Source of the DNA: Acinetobacter lwoffii
Lineage (GTDB): Bacteria > Pseudomonadota > Gammaproteobacteria > Pseudomonadales > Moraxellaceae
Reading direction: 5' to 3'
DNA: 53,350 nucleotides
Assembly: GCF_024129735.1 (NCBI RefSeq)
Contig: NZ_JAMXXK010000019.1
Location: 1 to 53,350, forward strand
Under the pieces are notes generated by a model. The model made no database searches, was not told where the DNA came from, and saw only the letters and a list, made by a program, of their open reading frames with translations. Positions 38,654 to 47,533 of the stretch are shown here, in pieces. The position numbers and the translations under genes are program-made. The stretch's first letter is position 1; each line of letters starts with the position of its first letter.

Positions 38654-40053
38654 TGAAGAATGGTTTCTGCCAGCAGATTGACTGCATCTTCAATCTTGGC
38701 TGTCCATTCAAACGAACAATTCAGGCGAATATAATGTTGGCTTGCAGGCTCAGGCTTAAACAGCAGTGCAGGGGCAATTGAAATATGTTGTTGAAGTAAT
38801 TGTTCATAGAGCTGCTGGGCATCGACTTCTTTAGGCAACTCAATCCAGAGAAAATAACCACTGGAATAATAGTAAATTTCACAGATGCTTCCCAAACGCG
38901 CTTTGAGTTCCTGATAAAATTTTTTTTTATATTTTTCCAGATGCTGCCTTAAATGCCGCAAATGTTTTTCATAATGATGATGTGAAATAAATTCGACCAG
39001 CGCATTTTGCAGTAAGGGGCTGACCGTTAAAGTGCTCATGAGCTGTAAGTGCTGAATGGCATCGGAAAATGGGCCGGCGTACACCCAGCCGACGCGTGCA
39101 CCCATCCCCAGCGTTTTCGAAAATGAGGCGCAGTGCAAAACCATCTGATGTTGATCAAAATATTTAACGGGTAACGGCTTGGCTGCACCATAATTTAATT
39201 CCTGATAAACATCATCTTCGATTAAATACACCTGATATTCATACAAGAGTTCCGCAATTCTCTGTTTAATTTCAGAACTGACGCTAAAACCAATCGGATT
39301 ATGGGCATTCAGCATCAGCCAGCACACCTTGATCGGATACTGTTTTAAAGCCTGTTCAAATGATTCCAGATCAAAGCCCAACTGTGGATGTTCCTGAATC
39401 GTAATCACCTGTAATCCCAGACGCTCGGCTGCCTGCCAGGCACCATAAAATATGGTTTGCTGTAGCAGAATAAAATCACCGGGTTGGGTTAAGGCCTGTA
39501 AAGACAGATTCAGTGCTTCTAGTGCGCCGGACGTAATGACAATGTCATCTGGATTGCAGGTAATCCCTTGCAATTGATAACGGTTGGCAATCAGTTGCCG
39601 CAAGTCCTGATTACCAGGCGGCATATGGTTCTGATTGTTATAACTGCTTTTTCTTTTGGCCTGCTGCGCCAGAATCTGCATAAATTTAGCGTTATATAAC
39701 AGCTCTGCATTGGGAAAGGCAGAACCAAAAGGCACAATCTCTGCTGACTGAGTCGATTTTAAATAATTAAATACCACCGAATTGATTTGAATTTTAGGAT
39801 TTAAACCAATCTGGGCGGACTGTTTGCTATTGAGCAGAGCTTGAGTGTGTTCTGCAACGTAATAGCCCGATTTGTCTTTGGCATAGAGCAGCCCTTGCGC
39901 TTCAAGTTCCTGATAAGCATTGAGTACAGTCATCAGGCTATAACCAGATAATTGGGTCTGTTCGCGAAGTGAAGGTAATTTTTCATGTGCCTTCCATACG
40001 CCATTTTCAATCATCTGACGAATATTTTGTGCCAGTTTTTCAGACTTATACAT
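38632..40053 (-). CDS. MocR-type GntR regulator with aminotransferase domain
   Basis: A 473-residue fusion. The GntR winged helix is N-terminal (about 1-70, KLPSLREQTQLSGYSLMTVLNAYQELEAQGLL). A fold-type I aminotransferase domain is C-terminal, with the PLP lysine at Lys313 in SFSKTLGMGARVGW and the Asn/Asp contacts in NAHNPIG and LIEDDVYQEL. Such proteins control amine, vitamin B6 or amino-acid genes, but the target here is unknown; the convergent porin and divergent ligase genes are candidates. Confidence 0.9.
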   Translation of the reverse strand: MYKSEKLAQNIRQMIENGVWKAHEKLPSLREQTQLSGYSLMTVLNAYQELEAQGLLYAKDKSGYYVAEHTQALLNSKQSAQIGLNPKIQINSVVFNYLKSTQSAEIVPFGSAFPNAELLYNAKFMQILAQQAKRKSSYNNQNHMPPGNQDLRQLIANRYQLQGITCNPDDIVITSGALEALNLSLQALTQPGDFILLQQTIFYGAWQAAERLGLQVITIQEHPQLGFDLESFEQALKQYPIKVCWLMLNAHNPIGFSVSSEIKQRIAELLYEYQVYLIEDDVYQELNYGAAKPLPVKYFDQHQMVLHCASFSKTLGMGARVGWVYAGPFSDAIQHLQLMSTLTVSPLLQNALVEFISHHHYEKHLRHLRQHLEKYKKKFYQELKARLGSICEIYYYSSGYFLWIELPKEVDAQQLYEQLLQQHISIAPALLFKPEPASQHYIRLNCSFEWTAKIEDAVNLLAETILQNSKSAD

Positions 40054-40431
40054 ATACTTTCTTGAACTAAAACTGTTCTAATTATTTTGATTTATAGCAT
40101 ATTTTAGGATGCTTAATATAACAAAAGGGAGGAATAGGATTATTGACATTCTATTTTTAAGCTTGAGTCTTGATGCAAGACAATTAAAGTGAAAATCAGG
40201 TCTCAAATTTTCTGTGGAAATTTTATCTCTAGATAAATCATATTCCCATTTTTATACGCCTCAGTCACTTGGCTTAATTTGTCACAATTCGATACTTACA
40301 AAGTTAGATTTCCTTGCTAAATTCAATCCACATGATGATAAAAAGTAAGTTACGGTTTCAGACCGAGCCATCATGCAACTATAACAACGATACGCAAATA
40401 CGGACCAATAACAAGCACAAAGGAGTGGAGA
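40054..40431. other. Divergent intergenic region without a recognisable gene
   Basis: A 378-bp AT-rich gap between the MocR gene and the acyl-CoA ligase gene. It must hold both promoters. I saw no ORF with a ribosome binding site and no strong dyad that could be named as the MocR operator. Confidence 0.5.
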
Positions 40432-42069
40432 ATGCTCGGAAATATGATGTTTCAGCCTTTACTGATCAGCAGCATGATTGAACATGCAGGACGCTATCAT
40501 GCCGATACCGAGGTAATTTCCAAAAATACCGATACCAGTATTACAGTGACCAATTGGGGAGAAATTCACCAAAACTCGAAACGTTTTGCCAATGCATTAC
40601 AACAACTCGGCTTAGCGCAGGGAGATCGGGTCGCGACTATTGCCTGGAATAATCATCGCCATTTAGAGTCCTGGTATGCCATTTCTGGCAGTGGCCTGGT
40701 CTGTCATACCATTAACCCGCGCTTATTTCCGGAACAGCTGATTTTTATTATGAATGATGCTGCGGATCGCGTGGTGCTGTTCGATAAAACATTTGTCCCT
40801 TTAATTAAAGCCGTGAAAGCGCTGTTGAGCTCAGTCGAGCATTTTATCTGTCTGGATGCAGCTGATCCGGCAGTTAGAGAAGCGATACCAGAAGTACAAT
40901 TTTATGATGATCTGATTGCCGGCCAAAATGCAGATTTTGAGTGGCCAACACTTGATGAAAACTCGGCAAGCTCTCTGTGTTATACATCAGGAACCACGGG
41001 CAATCCCAAAGGTGTGCTGTTTAGCCATCGCTCTACGGTATTACATAGCTATGCCATCATTTTACCTGATTCCTTAAATGTCTCGGCTGCCGACATTATG
41101 TTGCCTGTGGTGCCGATGTTCCATGTGAATGCGTGGGGCACACCGTATGCCGCTGCGATGGTGGGATGCACTTTGGTCCTTCCTGGACCGGGCCTGGATG
41201 GCGCCAGTCTGGTCAACCTGATTGATAATTATCAGGTTTCGGTAGCACTTGGTGTGCCGACCATCTGGCAGGGTTTGATTGCCGCCGCAAACCAGTCAGG
41301 CTCCAAACTGGAAAGCCTAAAACGGAATGTAGTAGGTGGATCGGCATGTCCACCGGCCATGCTAAGAGCTTTCAAAGAACAGTTTAATTGTGAAACGATC
41401 CATGCCTGGGGCATGACGGAAATCAGTCCACTGGGTACAGCGAATCAGCTCAAGACCAAACATTTGCATCTGTCTGATGAAGAAAAATTGCAGATTCGTC
41501 TGTCCCAAGGTCGTCCTCCGTTCGGGGTTGACCTACGTTTGACCGATGCAGAAAAAGGGACGCATGAAATTGAACGTGATGGACAGACCACAGGAAATTT
41601 ACAGGTCAAAGGGCATTGGGTCATCAGCCATTATTTCGGCAAGGAAGAATCAGCACTAACTGCAGATGGCTGGTTTGATACCGGCGATATTGCTACGCTG
41701 GATCAGGATGGTTTTATGAAACTCAGTGACCGTTCTAAAGATTTAATCAAGTCTGGCGGAGAATGGATTTCATCGGTGGAACTGGAGAATATTGCCATGG
41801 GACATCCGGAAATTGCGATGGCTGCCGTAATTGCCGCCCAACATCCTAAATGGGATGAGCGCCCGGTATTGATTGCCATTAAAAAGCCGGACAGCCAGCT
41901 AAGTGAGATTGATCTGCTGGAATATTATGCAGACAAGGTAGCCAAATGGCAGATTCCAGACCGAGTCGTATTTGTTGATGCGATTCCACTCAGTGGTACT
42001 GGTAAAATGCTGAAAAAAGATCTGCGTGAATTATATGGGACTATTCTTTTGGAGCAGGCAGCAGGTTAA
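40432..42069 (+). CDS. Fatty-acyl-CoA ligase (AlkK-like)
   Basis: A 545-residue adenylate-forming enzyme. The AMP motif is YTSGTTGNPKGVLFSHRS (about 184-201), with the later motifs HAWGMTEISPLGT, GWFDTGDIATLD and the hinge/C-terminal lysine motif PLSGTGKMLKKDLR. The pattern is that of medium- to long-chain AlkK ligases, which activate free fatty acids to acyl-CoA with ATP. AGGAG precedes the ATG. It is followed by its own terminator, so it is monocistronic. The desaturase system lies downstream, suggesting a lipid neighbourhood. Confidence 0.9.
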   Translation: MLGNMMFQPLLISSMIEHAGRYHADTEVISKNTDTSITVTNWGEIHQNSKRFANALQQLGLAQGDRVATIAWNNHRHLESWYAISGSGLVCHTINPRLFPEQLIFIMNDAADRVVLFDKTFVPLIKAVKALLSSVEHFICLDAADPAVREAIPEVQFYDDLIAGQNADFEWPTLDENSASSLCYTSGTTGNPKGVLFSHRSTVLHSYAIILPDSLNVSAADIMLPVVPMFHVNAWGTPYAAAMVGCTLVLPGPGLDGASLVNLIDNYQVSVALGVPTIWQGLIAAANQSGSKLESLKRNVVGGSACPPAMLRAFKEQFNCETIHAWGMTEISPLGTANQLKTKHLHLSDEEKLQIRLSQGRPPFGVDLRLTDAEKGTHEIERDGQTTGNLQVKGHWVISHYFGKEESALTADGWFDTGDIATLDQDGFMKLSDRSKDLIKSGGEWISSVELENIAMGHPEIAMAAVIAAQHPKWDERPVLIAIKKPDSQLSEIDLLEYYADKVAKWQIPDRVVFVDAIPLSGTGKMLKKDLRELYGTILLEQAAG

Positions 42070-42107
42070 AGCGTCATTTAATCTGAAAATTCCTACATGA
42101 AGTCAAA

Positions 42108-42139
42108 AAACTGATCTCGAATAGAGATCAGTTTTTTTA
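42108..42139 (+). terminator. Terminator of the acyl-CoA ligase gene
   Basis: A perfect 11-bp stem, AAACTGATCTC (42108-42118) with GAGATCAGTTT (42124-42134), a GAATA loop and a T-run. Confidence 0.93.
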
Positions 42140-42321
42140 TGTACAGGCTAAGCAGCGTTGTCTGTTTAAAAATGCTTTTTCTCAATCCATATCGCCTTGA
42201 TCGATACTTTTAGATGATATTGTCCGACAAAAAGTCATATTATATGGCTTAGGCACATAATTTGACCTGTATTGACATGGTCTGAATGTGAGAATTCTTT
42301 ATCCTGAGCAATATAATAATT

Positions 42322-42349
42322 AGACAGTTGTACATTAATAAAACTGTCT
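42322..42349 (+). promoter_or_regulatory. Inverted repeat upstream of the desaturase operon
   Basis: AGACAGTT (42322-42329) and AACTGTCT (42342-42349) are perfect 8-bp arms 12 bp apart, ending 18 bp before the reductase ATG. It has no T-run, and a TTGACA-like -35 box lies upstream near 42273. I infer an operator for a regulator of membrane-lipid desaturation, but no regulator is encoded nearby. Confidence 0.45.
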
Positions 42350-42367
42350 GCGGATAAGGGGATAAAA

Positions 42368-43390
42368 ATGACAAGCATGCCAACCTATCAGCCGCATTGG
42401 ATCCGGGAAGATTTCATTGATTTTATTGGTGAAAAAATCCATCCAACCTGGGCAATTAAAAAAGTTAAGGCTGCCGTTATGGGCATTCAAGCCATCAGCC
42501 CTGACTTTTTCAAAATTCACTTACGTCCAAATCATAATTTTAAAGCCAAGTCATTTCAGGCCGGCCAAAATATTGCAGTGACTGTTAGACTCGATGGCAT
42601 ACGACATCAGCGACATTATTCTGTGGTGACGGTATTGAAAAATGGTGATCTGATCATTGCGGTTAAACAGCAGGGTAAAGTGTCACGTGCCTTAAGTCTG
42701 ATGCAAATTGGTGCGGTGGTTGAAATATCTCAGCCCCAAGGTGAGTTCACATTGCAAAAATCCACCCAGCCGATTTTATTCCTGGCTTCAGGTAGTGGTA
42801 TTACCGCCATTTACTCCTTGCTGCAAAAAGCAGTCATTCAGTCTCTGGAACAGATCGACCTGATTTATTTCACTCGAGATGATGCCTTTCATGCTGAACT
42901 GAAAACATTGGCTCTTATGCATCCAAACTTGAAATATCACCATTTCAATACCGTGGAACACCAGCAGCATCTGACGCAGAGCTTATTACAAAAGCTGGTG
43001 CCAGACTTTGCAGAACGAAAAATTTATGCTTGTGGCTCCGCCGGGATGATGAAGGCCGCACTTCGCATCGTTGATAAACTGGAATTGAAATCCAATTTTC
43101 ATTGGGAATATTTCCAGATTGTGGTCGATGAAAAAATTAAAGCACAGCCGGTACGGTTTTTAAGATCGCAGCAGGAATTTCAAGCCCAGTCCAACTTACT
43201 GGAAAGTGCCGAAAAATCCGGCTTGAGACCAGCGCATGGCTGCCGAATGGGTATCTGCAATACCTGTTCCTGTACCAAAGTCAGTGGTTCGGTACGAAAT
43301 GTCCTGACCGGTGAAATTGATCATGGTAATAATACCCAGATCAAACTGTGCATTTCTCAGGCAGTGAGTCCTGTGGTGATTAATTTATAA
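42368..43390 (+). CDS. Ferredoxin reductase feeding a fatty acid desaturase
   Basis: A 340-residue flavoprotein. It has an FAD-binding domain with RHYSVVT (about 79-85), an NAD(P)-binding domain with FLASGSGITAIYSLL (about 139-153) and a C-terminal plant-type 2Fe-2S domain with HGCRMGICNTCSC (about 285-297). AAGGGG lies upstream of the ATG. The desaturase starts 42 bp downstream on the same strand. This reductase-desaturase pairing is known from other bacteria; the reductase supplies electrons from NAD(P)H. Confidence 0.9.
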   Translation: MTSMPTYQPHWIREDFIDFIGEKIHPTWAIKKVKAAVMGIQAISPDFFKIHLRPNHNFKAKSFQAGQNIAVTVRLDGIRHQRHYSVVTVLKNGDLIIAVKQQGKVSRALSLMQIGAVVEISQPQGEFTLQKSTQPILFLASGSGITAIYSLLQKAVIQSLEQIDLIYFTRDDAFHAELKTLALMHPNLKYHHFNTVEHQQHLTQSLLQKLVPDFAERKIYACGSAGMMKAALRIVDKLELKSNFHWEYFQIVVDEKIKAQPVRFLRSQQEFQAQSNLLESAEKSGLRPAHGCRMGICNTCSCTKVSGSVRNVLTGEIDHGNNTQIKLCISQAVSPVVINL

Positions 43391-43432
43391 ACTATTGATA
43401 AGCCATTAATTAAACTATAAGAAGGTGCTCCC

Positions 43433-44599
43433 ATGAATATGCAAATTGATTTTAAACGACATAGCAAAAGCCAATTTCTTAGTCCTGAACAGATTGAGGA
43501 ATTCGGTGCCAAAGTCGATGCGATCCGCCGCGAGGTCATGGATGATCTGGGGGAAAAAGACGCCGAATATATTTATAAAATCCGCAACTTTGTCCGCTAT
43601 AGCGAAATTGCCTCACGTGGCATGCTGATGTTTGCCGGTTGGTTGCCACCGGTATGGCTGGCGGGGACAGGTCTGCTCGGTCTTTCCAAAATCGTGGAAA
43701 ATATGGAACTCGGTCACAATGTCATGCATGGCCAGTTCGACTGGATGAATGATCCGAGTCTGAACGGTGCGACCTATGACTGGGATACGATTTCAACCGG
43801 CGATGACTGGAAATACACGCACAACTATATTCACCATACTTATACCAATATTGTCGGAATGGATCATGATGTCGGTTATGGCTTGATTCGGGTCAGTGAA
43901 TCGCAAAAGTGGGAACCACGCTTTCTGTTCAATATTCCACTGGGCATTCAGTTAATGGTGTTTTTCGAATGGTATGTTGGTCTGCAACGCCTGCATCTGG
44001 AAGACGTGATTGCATATAAAACCAAGACCTGGAAAGAAGTCTGGGAAGAAGCAGCACCTTTGCGCCAAAAAATGCGCCGTCAGGTGTTAAAAGATTATGT
44101 ATTTTTCCCGATCATTGCAGGACCTAATGCCATTCCGGTATTTACCGGAAATGCGGTGGCCAATGTGATTCGCAGTCTATGGGCTTCGGCTGTCATTTTT
44201 AACGGTCATTTCACTGAAGATGCTGAAACTTTTGAGATGGACAATACCGACAATGAAACCCGTGCCGAGTGGTATTTACGCCAGATTCGCGGTTCGAGCA
44301 ATTTTAGTGGAACAACTTGGCTACATATCTTGAGTGGTAATTTGAGTCATCAGATTGAGCATCATCTATTCCCGGACATGCCCGCCAATCGCTATGCGCA
44401 GGTTGCGCCAAAAATCAAAGCGCTCTGTGCAGAATATGGTATTCACTATAACGAAGCCAGCTTCATGAAACAGTTTTCTACAGTGTGGGTAGGTCTGGCT
44501 AAATGTTCTCTACCGAATCACTGGACTGAGCAGGTGGTTGAAAAAACCCATGCTGCCAAATCTGTATTCAACTACTTTAAAGCGAAACTATTGTCATAA
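43433..44599 (+). CDS. Membrane fatty acid desaturase
   Basis: A 388-residue integral-membrane di-iron desaturase. The three histidine boxes are HNVMH (95-99), HNYIHH (130-135) and HQIEHH (about 308-313), with hydrophobic segments around 65-85 and in the middle. It introduces a cis double bond in acyl chains of phospholipids or acyl-CoA; the position cannot be told. AAGGTG precedes the ATG, and it is the second gene of an operon with the reductase, closed by a strong terminator. Confidence 0.92.
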   Translation: MNMQIDFKRHSKSQFLSPEQIEEFGAKVDAIRREVMDDLGEKDAEYIYKIRNFVRYSEIASRGMLMFAGWLPPVWLAGTGLLGLSKIVENMELGHNVMHGQFDWMNDPSLNGATYDWDTISTGDDWKYTHNYIHHTYTNIVGMDHDVGYGLIRVSESQKWEPRFLFNIPLGIQLMVFFEWYVGLQRLHLEDVIAYKTKTWKEVWEEAAPLRQKMRRQVLKDYVFFPIIAGPNAIPVFTGNAVANVIRSLWASAVIFNGHFTEDAETFEMDNTDNETRAEWYLRQIRGSSNFSGTTWLHILSGNLSHQIEHHLFPDMPANRYAQVAPKIKALCAEYGIHYNEASFMKQFSTVWVGLAKCSLPNHWTEQVVEKTHAAKSVFNYFKAKLLS

Positions 44600-44632
44600 T
44601 TTTTAAGCTTTACTTATTCACCATTTTGGTAC

Positions 44633-44671
44633 TCCTCAATAGATTTGGATGGTCTATTGAGGATTTTTTTC
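44633..44671 (+). terminator. Terminator of the desaturase operon
   Basis: A perfect 11-bp stem, TCCTCAATAGA (44633-44643) with TCTATTGAGGA (44653-44663), followed by seven T residues. Confidence 0.94.
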
Positions 44672-44853
44672 TTTATCAGATTCAATATCATTAAAATCCT
44701 CCTGTTTATGAATAAAATATGGATACAGATTTCAAAAAATGACGAAAGCAAAACAGATCCGGTACTGCTGAAACGCTTTGCCTACAACAACCTGCTTCAG
44801 CTCTAAGGGCTTCTCTCTATAATGGCCGCGTCGTTACACTCAAGGTCTCAGTT

Positions 44854-45204
44854 TTGAAACATCTTAAATATTTTTCAGCAATTCCATTATTAGTACTTTT
44901 AACTGCTTGTAATACCACTGAAGCGCCAGCACCAGATTATCAGGGCAATTGGAAAAACACCGTGGAAAATCCAAAACTTGAAAATATTCTGGTTATTTCT
45001 AAAAACGGTGAAAATTATCTGATTACCAATACGATCAAAGATAAGGAAACCGGTAAAACCGAGAAAAAGAATCCAATGCCCGCTGCAGTGAACGAAAATG
45101 GCATGCTTCAGTTGAATGCAGGTGCAGGTATGGTCGATTTCGCAATCGATGAGAAAACCGGAAATCTGGTTGGTTCTGGCTCAATCTACAAAAAAGCCAA
45201 ATAG
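44854..45204 (+). CDS. Small putative lipoprotein
   Basis: A 116-residue protein with a lipoprotein signal peptide. The lipobox LLTAC puts the lipidated cysteine at Cys19, and a hydrophilic mature part of about 98 residues follows. No domain is recognised. It may be an envelope lipoprotein of unknown function. The start codon is TTG, supported by AAGG eight bases upstream; no ATG in frame precedes the signal peptide. A terminator follows. Confidence 0.78.
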   Translation: MKHLKYFSAIPLLVLLTACNTTEAPAPDYQGNWKNTVENPKLENILVISKNGENYLITNTIKDKETGKTEKKNPMPAAVNENGMLQLNAGAGMVDFAIDEKTGNLVGSGSIYKKAK

Positions 45205-45236
45205 GCAGTAAGATTTTTAAGCCACAAATAGTATTC

Positions 45237-45275
45237 AAGATGTCATGAATAAGGATATTTCATGGCATCTTTTTT
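45237..45275 (+). terminator. Terminator of the lipoprotein gene
   Basis: AAGATGTCATGAA (45237-45249) and TTCATGGCATCTT (45259-45271) pair with one U-G wobble, followed by a T-run. It may also serve the convergent HAD gene. Confidence 0.85.
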
Positions 45276-45286
45276 AGTGGATGTTT

Positions 45287-45997
45287 TTATTGAATGAAAC
45301 TCAATAATTCAGCAAAATCCTCGACAAAATAATTCGCTTTGGCTTTGATCAAATCTATTTCATGAGCGGAGTGCTGGTCATAAATTCCCACTACCTCGAT
45401 GCCCGCATGATTTGCTGCTTCTACACCGACTAGAGAGTCTTCAATAATTAGACATTCCTCAGGTCGAAGGTTAAAGGCTTGCAAAACATTCAGATAAACT
45501 TCGGGATGAGGTTTAATGTTCTGGACATTTTCACGGGTGAGAATCAAGGAAAAGTCCTCATCAAAGCTGATTTTAGAGTTAATATTTCGATTGTTATCCT
45601 GATAGCGCTGTACATTGAATAAACTGGTGGTGGTGGTCAAAGCCAGTGATATCTGTTGCTGTTTTAAAGCCTGAATCAGGAGGTCTGCCTGAGGTTTTAA
45701 CTCGACGATATCATCCAGAAAATGTCGGGAAATACTATAACGACGATTTTTTACTTCTTCTTTAGCTGGTTCAAAACCGTATTGTTCTTTTAAAAATCCA
45801 CAATATTCCAGATAAGGATCTGGTTTATGTCTCAAGGCGGTAAGTTGAAGATCGCGCTGTTGCTGAATCTCATGTAAATCGACTTTTCTGTTGGAGAGCT
45901 CATCAATCAGGGCTGCATCGACCTGATTCCAGATGCCTACAGAATCAATCAATGTACCATCCAGATCAAAACAGACCAGCTTTTTATCCTGAAACAT
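45287..45997 (-). CDS. HAD-superfamily hydrolase
   Basis: A 236-residue haloacid-dehalogenase-like phosphatase with the DxD nucleophile motif CFDLDGTLIDS (about 9-19). Motif II lies at TTTTSLFN, and the C-terminal acidic motif is ECLIIEDSLVGVEAANHAGI. The cap architecture resembles phosphoglycolate phosphatase/beta-phosphoglucomutase, but the substrate is unknown. The open frame reaches 46081, but the ATG at 45997 is where conserved sequence begins and has AGAG upstream. Confidence 0.87.
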   Translation of the reverse strand: MFQDKKLVCFDLDGTLIDSVGIWNQVDAALIDELSNRKVDLHEIQQQRDLQLTALRHKPDPYLEYCGFLKEQYGFEPAKEEVKNRRYSISRHFLDDIVELKPQADLLIQALKQQQISLALTTTTSLFNVQRYQDNNRNINSKISFDEDFSLILTRENVQNIKPHPEVYLNVLQAFNLRPEECLIIEDSLVGVEAANHAGIEVVGIYDQHSAHEIDLIKAKANYFVEDFAELLSFIQ

Positions 45998-46100
45998 ATA
46001 AGATTTCTCTGTATTTTTACCATTTATTGGGTGTGGCTGAGTATATCGCATACGATTTAAATGTTTAACTGACCTGAGCAAACCGGGCTGGAAATTTTGC

Positions 46101-46124
46101 GTTGAGGTACTTGTTGAGGTACTT
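46101..46124. repeat. Two tandem copies of GTTGAGGTACTT
   Basis: The 12-bp unit occurs twice without a gap, upstream of the LysR gene and just outside the HAD gene. It may be a direct-repeat regulator site or a chance duplication. Confidence 0.6.
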
Positions 46125-46289
46125 TTTGATGGATTTATTCATCTGGCAAAAGTATTTTTTTCGGAAAATTACAGCGAGTTTAATCCTGAAAATAGTTGCG
46201 AAGTGTTATATTTTAATCTGACCCTCAATAGACTTATGCGGATGAAAGACCTGTCCGAATGATGAGAAAGTTAAAGGAAATGTATTTCT

Positions 46290-47183
46290 GTGTTTGAACT
46301 TGACTGTAAATTGCTCAGTATTTTTTATTATGTCTATAAATTTAAAAACGTATCTCAGGCAGCCGATCATTTAGATATGAGCCAGCCTGCGGTGAGCAAT
46401 CTGCTGAATAAAATTCGCCAGCATTATGGTGATCCTTTATTTTTACGTATTGGCAATGAAATGCTGCCGACAGACCTGTCCAAACAGCTCTTTCCCTTGG
46501 TCAGCGAAGCACTGAGCAAAGTTGAAGCAATCAATAATTTTACGATCAATTTTGATCAGGTCACTTCACAGCAGCGCTTTACACTGGCGATGACCGATGT
46601 ATCGCATCTGGTGTTATTGCCAAAAATTTCCCAGTATCTGAAGCAGCATGCATCCCATATCCGTCTGAATGTGCGTCCGATTACCTCGGAAACTAGTTAT
46701 CAAATGGCCAATGGTGAGATTGATCTGGCTTTGGGCTTCTTGCCAAATCTGGAGAATGGCTTTTATCAGCAGAAACTGTTTGAACAATATTATGTGGTGA
46801 TCGCGGCGAAAGACCATCCGCGCCTGACCGGTGACAGCATCACGACAGAAGAGTATTTACGTGAAACCCATATTGATATTGATGCCGGGATGGGGCATTA
46901 CCATATTGAAAATGAATTGCTGAATCTGGAACTCAAGCGTGACATTCTAATGCGTCTGCCAAGTTATCTCGGGGTAGGACTGGTGGTACAGGAAACCGAT
47001 GCGATTGCGACCGTGCCTTATTATTTGAGTGAAGTTTTATTATCACGTGGCAATCTCAAGATTTTTGAGGCACCGATTGCTTTCCCGACCTATTCCGTAA
47101 AGCAGTATTGGCATATGTCTTGTCATCATAAAACCAGTCATCAATGGTTACGTAATATGCTGCATGAGATTTTAAGTAAATAA
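46290..47183 (+). CDS. LysR-family transcriptional regulator
   Basis: A 297-residue LysR protein with the N-terminal helix-turn-helix NVSQAADHLDMSQPAVSNLLNKIRQ (about 20-44) and a periplasmic-binding-like effector domain (about 90-295). It resembles the NahR/LinR-like branch. The start is GTG with AAGGAA upstream. It lies just upstream of the guanidine operon on the same strand, but a terminator separates them. It might regulate that operon, but the operon already has sigma-54 and riboswitch control, so this is speculative. Confidence 0.87.
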   Translation: MFELDCKLLSIFYYVYKFKNVSQAADHLDMSQPAVSNLLNKIRQHYGDPLFLRIGNEMLPTDLSKQLFPLVSEALSKVEAINNFTINFDQVTSQQRFTLAMTDVSHLVLLPKISQYLKQHASHIRLNVRPITSETSYQMANGEIDLALGFLPNLENGFYQQKLFEQYYVVIAAKDHPRLTGDSITTEEYLRETHIDIDAGMGHYHIENELLNLELKRDILMRLPSYLGVGLVVQETDAIATVPYYLSEVLLSRGNLKIFEAPIAFPTYSVKQYWHMSCHHKTSHQWLRNMLHEILSK

Positions 47184-47231
47184 CTCTACCGCTTAAATAG
47201 TTTGATTGAGTTCTCATCTCTAGATTTTACA

Positions 47232-47258
47232 ATTCCCGGTACAAGCCGGGATTTTTTT
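47232..47258 (+). terminator. Terminator of the LysR gene
   Basis: TCCCGG (47234-47239) and CCGGGA (47246-47251) form a short GC-rich stem with a TACAAG loop, followed by seven T residues. Confidence 0.8.
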
Positions 47259-47292
47259 ATTTTGGTACATCTTGATGCCTTTTTCAGAGCCT

Positions 47293-47309
47293 TGCACCTG
47301 AAGTGATCA
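47293..47309 (+). promoter_or_regulatory. Possible NtrC-binding half site
   Basis: TGCACC (47293-47298) is followed, after five bases, by TGATCA. The first half matches the NtrC consensus TGCACC-N5-GGTGCA; the second matches in only three of six positions. It lies about 85 bp upstream of the expected sigma-54 start, a usual enhancer distance. Confidence 0.35.
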
Positions 47310-47360
47310 GTTCCATCTCAAAAAAAAGTATTACGAATATAAAAAATAGTATTACCAGTT

Positions 47361-47376
47361 TGGCACGTCCTTTGCA
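47361..47376 (+). promoter_or_regulatory. Sigma-54 (-24/-12) promoter of the guanidine operon
   Basis: TGGCACG-N4-TTGCA matches the sigma-54 consensus exactly, with GG at 47362-47363 and GC at 47374-47375 separated by ten bases. Transcription should start near 47387, about 14 bp before the riboswitch. This implies activation under nitrogen limitation. Confidence 0.85.
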
Positions 47377-47400
47377 TCTATCTACATCATCATAAAGTGA

Positions 47401-47504
47401 TCTAGGGTTCCGATACATGAACATTCATGTAGGTCTGCGACCGAGAGTTCACGGCTAGGTTTGTTCAAACCCAAGCTACACGGAGGGATAAAAGCCCGGG
47501 AGGT
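47401..47504 (+). ncRNA. Guanidine-I riboswitch (ykkC)
   Basis: The conserved elements of the guanidine-I aptamer appear in order: CTAGGGTTCCG (47402-47412), a helix ACATGAA/TTCATGT (47415-47430), GGTCTGCGACCGAGAGTTC (47432-47450) and the 3-prime signature ACGGAGGGATAAAAGCCCGG, ending GGAGG (near 47480-47504). It senses guanidinium and turns expression on. It lies about 30 bp before the first gene of the operon. No terminator stem is obvious, so control may be at translation initiation, but I could not fold it. Confidence 0.92.
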
Positions 47505-47533
47505 AAACCGTAAAAAGATTGGGATGGATGCAA

